From Dactylis glomerata (Eukaryota; Streptophyta; Magnoliopsida; Poales; Poaceae), in the NCBI GenBank assembly GCA_007115705.1, contig QXEO01001565.1, positions 1,572,960-1,636,959 on the forward strand: a stretch of DNA of 64,000 nucleotides. The letters run 5' to 3'. Every line of letters begins with the position of its first letter. Position 1 is the first letter of the stretch. The position numbers were made by a program, and so were the translations under genes. The notes under the pieces were generated by a model that saw only the letters and a program-made list of their open reading frames with translations, had not been told where the DNA came from and did not search any database. Of this stretch, positions 62,990 to 64,000 are shown in pieces.

Positions 62990-64000
62990 TTTTATAAATT
63001 ACATTGCAGAGGCTTATAGGTCGGAAATTGGTCAACGATGACGGTTTGGATACCTTAGGAATAAGAACCAAAACCGAGTCACAAAAACCCTCGGGTATGA
63101 CATCACCAGAAAGAAAGCCCCGTACTGCTGCACATATGCCATTCTTCAGCAAGGTCCAGTGCTTCTGATAGAAAAGGGCGGGAAAGCCATCAGGTCCCGG
63201 TGCCTTCGTTGGCCCCATTTGAAAAAGGGCAAATTTGATTTCTTCTTCGGTGTACTCTTTGCACAAATCTTCATTAATTTCAGCAGTAACTTTAACCGGG
63301 ATGGATTCAAGCACTGCATCTAACGAGTCACACGGCTCAGAGGAGAACAAATTTTCATAAAAAGATTGGGCCATACCTTTCAGCCCAGCCTGATCCTCAC
63401 ACTTAGAGCCATCATCCCGTACCAAATATTGAATTCTGTTGGTTCTTCTCCGTGCTGTGGCTCTAGCGTGAAAGAACGCTGTGTTGCGGTCACCTTCCTT
63501 AAGCCAGTCTATGTGAGAACGTTGCTTAGCCATAATTTCCTCACGCTCAAACAACTCACATAATCTGCCCTCAATCTCCATCTCCTCTTGAGAAATGCTC
63601 GTGAATTGACTTGATCCACGAAGTACAGCTAGTCTTCGTTCCAATTTGTTAATCTCTTTACGGACAGAACCAAAAGAGGTGTGATTCCAAAGTTGGAGCG
63701 AGGACGATAATTTGTTCAACTTGCCCCAAGTAGACATCAGGGATGCGGGTTCTGCATCCATATTATTCCATTCATTTGTCACCATGTCCATATAGTCTGG
63801 GGCCCTTTGCCACGCCGCCTCATATCTGAAAGTTTTTTGAGGTGGCGATGTCTGCAATTTTATATCTCCTTCTAGCGTCACTAGAATAGCATAATGGTCT
63901 GAGGAAGTCGTGATGATATTCTCCACTATGCATCCCTCAAACATGTGTCGAAACCCCTCATTGGCCACCGCTCTATCTAACCGAACTTTCACATTCCGAC
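62990..64000 (-). pseudogene. LINE ORF2: endonuclease end and RT N-terminal part
   Basis: The minus-strand frame is open from the window edge: RLDRAVANEGFRHMF and SDHYAILV are the end of the apurinic endonuclease. A charged linker follows, then the RT start with DGSKCEDQ, MGPTKAPGPDGFPALFYQKH and SLTNFRPISLCNVIYK. It ends at the Helitron edge (62989/62990) and the reading continues at 61005. The N-terminus is outside the window. Confidence 0.88.

Larger units (their letters stand above)
58413..64000 (-). mobile_element. LINE retrotransposon, interrupted by a Helitron
   Basis: On the minus strand: endonuclease end and RT (from the window edge to 62990), Helitron, RT palm, zinc-finger/RNase H, a short 3' end with AATAAA (58444-58439) and an A-tail (T run 58413-58421). 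The stop codon overlaps the AATAAA. The 5' part is beyond the window, so target duplications cannot be checked. Confidence 0.9.

Overview
The window looks like genomic DNA from a pooid grass, most likely a Triticeae species. I infer this from the deep nesting of long LTR retrotransposons, a CACTA transposon of about 20 kb, Stowaway MITEs starting CTCCCTCCGTT, plant LINE and Helitron ends, and one low-copy gene with a plant exon/intron layout. No species marker was identified. Everything was read by eye; no alignment or database search was run.

Layout: 1-1045 is a remnant of one LTR retrotransposon. About 1046-27050 is an old, broken Ty3/Gypsy element of the Tat lineage (gag, protease, RT, a second RNase H, integrase, an antisense ORF and a 3' LTR). 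It is split at 9085-23205 by a younger 14.1-kb element with 5.5-kb LTRs and a noncoding 3-kb interior (LARD type). 27051-28920 is the 5' end of another gypsy element on the minus strand. It abuts a zinc-knuckle/DUF4283-type pseudogene at 28921-29632.

30156-35969 (minus) is the only convincing cellular gene: a 14-exon PHO1-family phosphate exporter (SPX plus EXS domains, 756 aa) with no frame break. A Pack-MULE-like element with 9-bp target duplications lies in its second intron, and intron 6 has a GC donor. A TATA box is at 36149-36156. A 20.3-kb CACTA element (36372-56691, TTA target duplication) is inserted about 215 bp upstream of that TATA box.

The CACTA element carries a decayed TNP2 transposase and a second ORF, both on the minus strand. 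It also holds a 202-bp long-arm foldback, a G-rich proline-codon tract, and an array of about eleven 351-bp repeats placed inside its right subterminal domain. A young Athila-lineage gypsy element (40000-50259, GTCGC target duplication) sits in the TNP2 first exon.

From 56692 to 58412 there is flanking DNA with two Stowaway MITEs and a small tandem repeat. From 58413 to the window end is a minus-strand LINE interrupted by a 2-kb Helitron (61006-62989).

The insertion order that can be read directly is Athila into CACTA, CACTA into the PHO1 promoter, LARD into the Tat element, and Helitron into the LINE. The least familiar structures are the foldback and the 351-bp array inside the CACTA element.
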